This document shows, piece after piece, positions 62,538-64,000 of a stretch of 64,000 nt of DNA. The translations under genes were made by a program, and so were the position numbers. The DNA comes from Dokdonella_A sp963758365 (GTDB lineage: Bacteria; Pseudomonadota; Gammaproteobacteria; Xanthomonadales; Rhodanobacteraceae), in NCBI GenBank assembly GCA_963758365.1, contig CAVWVB010000001.1, positions 620,001 to 684,000 on the forward strand. The letters are read 5' to 3'. Below the pieces are notes generated by a model. It did not search any database, was not told the origin of the DNA, and was given only the letters and a program-made list of their open reading frames with translations. Each line of letters begins with the position of its first letter. Position 1 is the stretch's first letter.

Positions 62538-64000
62538 ATGGCCACACGCGTCGCCGCCGATGCGCGCGTCCCTCCACTGCCGCGCCTGCGCGCGGCATTG
62601 CCGCGCAGCGGTGTCTCTGCCGATGCGCGACTGGCACTGCGGCAGATGCTCGGCGATGTCGATCGCGATCTCGAGGTCGCGTTCCGTGGCGGTACCGATG
62701 CGCTGATTCTGGTGCGCCTGCGTGCCGAGGCGGTGAGCCGCGTCGTCGCGCATGTCTGGCATGCCTGCGTCGGCGATGCGGCCGACTGCGCGCTGTTTGC
62801 GGTCGGCGGGTTCGGACGCGGCGTTCTTTTTCCGCATTCCGACGTGGATCTGCTCGCGCTCGTCGAGACTTCGGCCCTCGCACGCCAGACACGCGCGTTC
62901 GAGGCGTTCTTCGCCTGTTTGTGGGATCTCGGACTCAGGCCCGGTCATGCCGTGCGCAGCATCGACGAGTGTCGGGTGCTCGCGCGGGCCGACGTCAGCG
63001 TGTTCACGTCCCTGCTCGATGCACACGAGCTTGCCGGTGCGACGACGCTGCGCAGCGCGCTCGAGGGATTGGTCGCCGATCCGGCGCTGTGGCCCGCCGC
63101 CGACTTCCTTGCGGCCAAGCGCGCCGAGCAGGCGACCCGTCACGCGCGCTTCCACGACACCGCCTACAACCTCGAACCCAACATCAAGGAGGGGCCCGGC
63201 GGCCTGCGCTCGCTGGACCTGATGCGCTGGCTCGGCCGGCGCATCGCCGGGGCTGCCGATTTCGATGCCATGGCCGAGCAGGGTCTGATCGATCCGACCG
63301 AGCGTGACGCGCTCGAACAGGCCGAGGCGACGCTGCGCCGCTATCGTTTCGCGCTGCATGGCCTCGCTGGACGCGCCGAGGAGCGCCTGCTGTTCGACTA
63401 CCAGCGACAGCTTGCCGGCGAGTTCGGCTATGTCGACGAGCATGCGACGAACCTGGCGGTCGAGCAGTTCATGCAGGCCTACTACCGCGCCGCGACGATT
63501 GTCGAGCGCCTCGGCACGCAGGTCACCGAGCGCTGCACCGAGCTGCTCGAGCCGGTCACCGACCCTCCGCGCGAACTTGACCGTGATTTTGTCGGGCTCG
63601 GTCCGCGCATCGAGCCACGCACTCCCGACCTGTTCCTGCGCCGGCCGCGCGCGATCGTCGACGTATTCGCGGTGCAGCTCGATCATCCGGAACTGCGCGG
63701 GCTGTCCGCCGAGACGATGCGCCTGCTGCAACAGGCGCTCGCTCGCCATCGCGACGGGTTTGCGGCCGATCCGCACGTGCTCGCCGCGTTTCTCGCGGTG
63801 CTGCGTCGTGGTGCCGCGTCGGTCGATGCACTCGCGGCAATGAATCGCCACGGCGTGCTCGCCGCGGTGCTGCCGCAGTTCCGCCGCGTCGTGGGCCGCA
63901 TGCAGTACGACCTTTTTCACGTCTATACGGTCGACGAGCACACCCTGCGCGTTCTGCGCAACGTCGCGCGTTTCGCGGATCCGGCGGCACGTACGGAGTT
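62538..64000 (+). CDS. glnD: Bifunctional uridylyltransferase/uridylyl-removing enzyme GlnD, N-terminal part
   Basis: The first 487 residues of GlnD, cut by the window edge. It uridylylates and de-uridylylates PII proteins in response to glutamine and so controls nitrogen assimilation. The nucleotidyltransferase motif GGFGRGVLFPHSDVDLL is complete, followed by EPNIKEGPGGLRSLDLMRW and later FHVYTVDEHTLRVLRN at the start of the HD domain. The ATG at 62538 lies 4 bases after the map stop, which implies co-transcription. ACT domains lie outside the window. Confidence 0.95.
   Translation, partial: MATRVAADARVPPLPRLRAALPRSGVSADARLALRQMLGDVDRDLEVAFRGGTDALILVRLRAEAVSRVVAHVWHACVGDAADCALFAVGGFGRGVLFPHSDVDLLALVETSALARQTRAFEAFFACLWDLGLRPGHAVRSIDECRVLARADVSVFTSLLDAHELAGATTLRSALEGLVADPALWPAADFLAAKRAEQATRHARFHDTAYNLEPNIKEGPGGLRSLDLMRWLGRRIAGAADFDAMAEQGLIDPTERDALEQAEATLRRYRFALHGLAGRAEERLLFDYQRQLAGEFGYVDEHATNLAVEQFMQAYYRAATIVERLGTQVTERCTELLEPVTDPPRELDRDFVGLGPRIEPRTPDLFLRRPRAIVDVFAVQLDHPELRGLSAETMRLLQQALARHRDGFAADPHVLAAFLAVLRRGAASVDALAAMNRHGVLAAVLPQFRRVVGRMQYDLFHVYTVDEHTLRVLRNVARFADPAARTE

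Overview
The window looks like a chromosomal segment of a GC-rich gammaproteobacterium of the Xanthomonadales/Lysobacterales type, most like Rhodanobacteraceae (for example Dokdonella relatives). I base this on the high GC content, the gene order around lpx/bam and rpsB/tsf, the wrbA-DUF2069-YihY neighbourhood, and the many secreted proteins ending in a F-x-D-G-F-D/E tail. The genus is an inference; no rRNA or tRNA gene is present to confirm it.

Region by region. (1) 1-6.3 kb: the 3' part of an S9 prolyl oligopeptidase, a secreted M23 metallopeptidase, a secreted delta-60 repeat protein and a membrane-anchored CadC-like regulator with TPRs. (2) 6.4-11.6 kb: a peroxide-defence block. It has a rubrerythrin / Fe-S oxidoreductase / DUF3501 operon, then oxyR divergent from ahpC and ahpD. 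Two OxyR-like operators with correct 4+7 spacing lie in the two control regions. (3) 11.8-16.8 kb: a LysR regulator, wrbA-DUF2069, and a run of overlapping genes (YihY/BrkB membrane protein, TlpA-like thioredoxin, acylphosphatase, RsuA-family pseudouridine synthase). (4) 16.8-22.4 kb: one giant secreted protein with DUF11 repeats; four 384-bp units are nearly identical and one carries three single-base indels. (5) 22.7-28.6 kb: kbl, accA, dnaE. (6) 28.9-34.6 kb: an accessory island with two tandem modules, each a TIR-transmembrane-TPR protein followed by a small unrecognised protein. (7) 34.7-49.9 kb: a tail-motif secreted protein, then on the minus strand rnhB, an LTA-synthase-like sulfatase, lpxB, lpxA, fabZ, lpxD, skp, bamA, rseP, dxr, cdsA, uppS, frr (cell-envelope and isoprenoid genes). 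(8) 50-57.7 kb: a second accessory island with a small secreted protein, two ECF-like sigma factors coupled to a Ser/Thr kinase-TPR protein, and a secreted tail-motif protein. (9) 57.7-64 kb: pyrH, a TRIC-family channel, tsf and rpsB (with a long tail), then divergent map and the 5' part of glnD.

The core genes follow the widespread order rpsB-tsf-pyrH-frr-uppS-cdsA-dxr-rseP-bamA-skp-lpxD-fabZ-lpxA-lpxB-rnhB-dnaE-accA. The two islands sit exactly where this order is broken (pyrH/frr and rnhB/dnaE). Both islands, and the regulator near 5 kb, carry proteins built on one plan: a cytoplasmic signalling domain, one membrane helix and a long TPR region. The best candidate for an undescribed system is the duplicated TIR-TM-TPR plus small-protein module at 28.9-34.6 kb.
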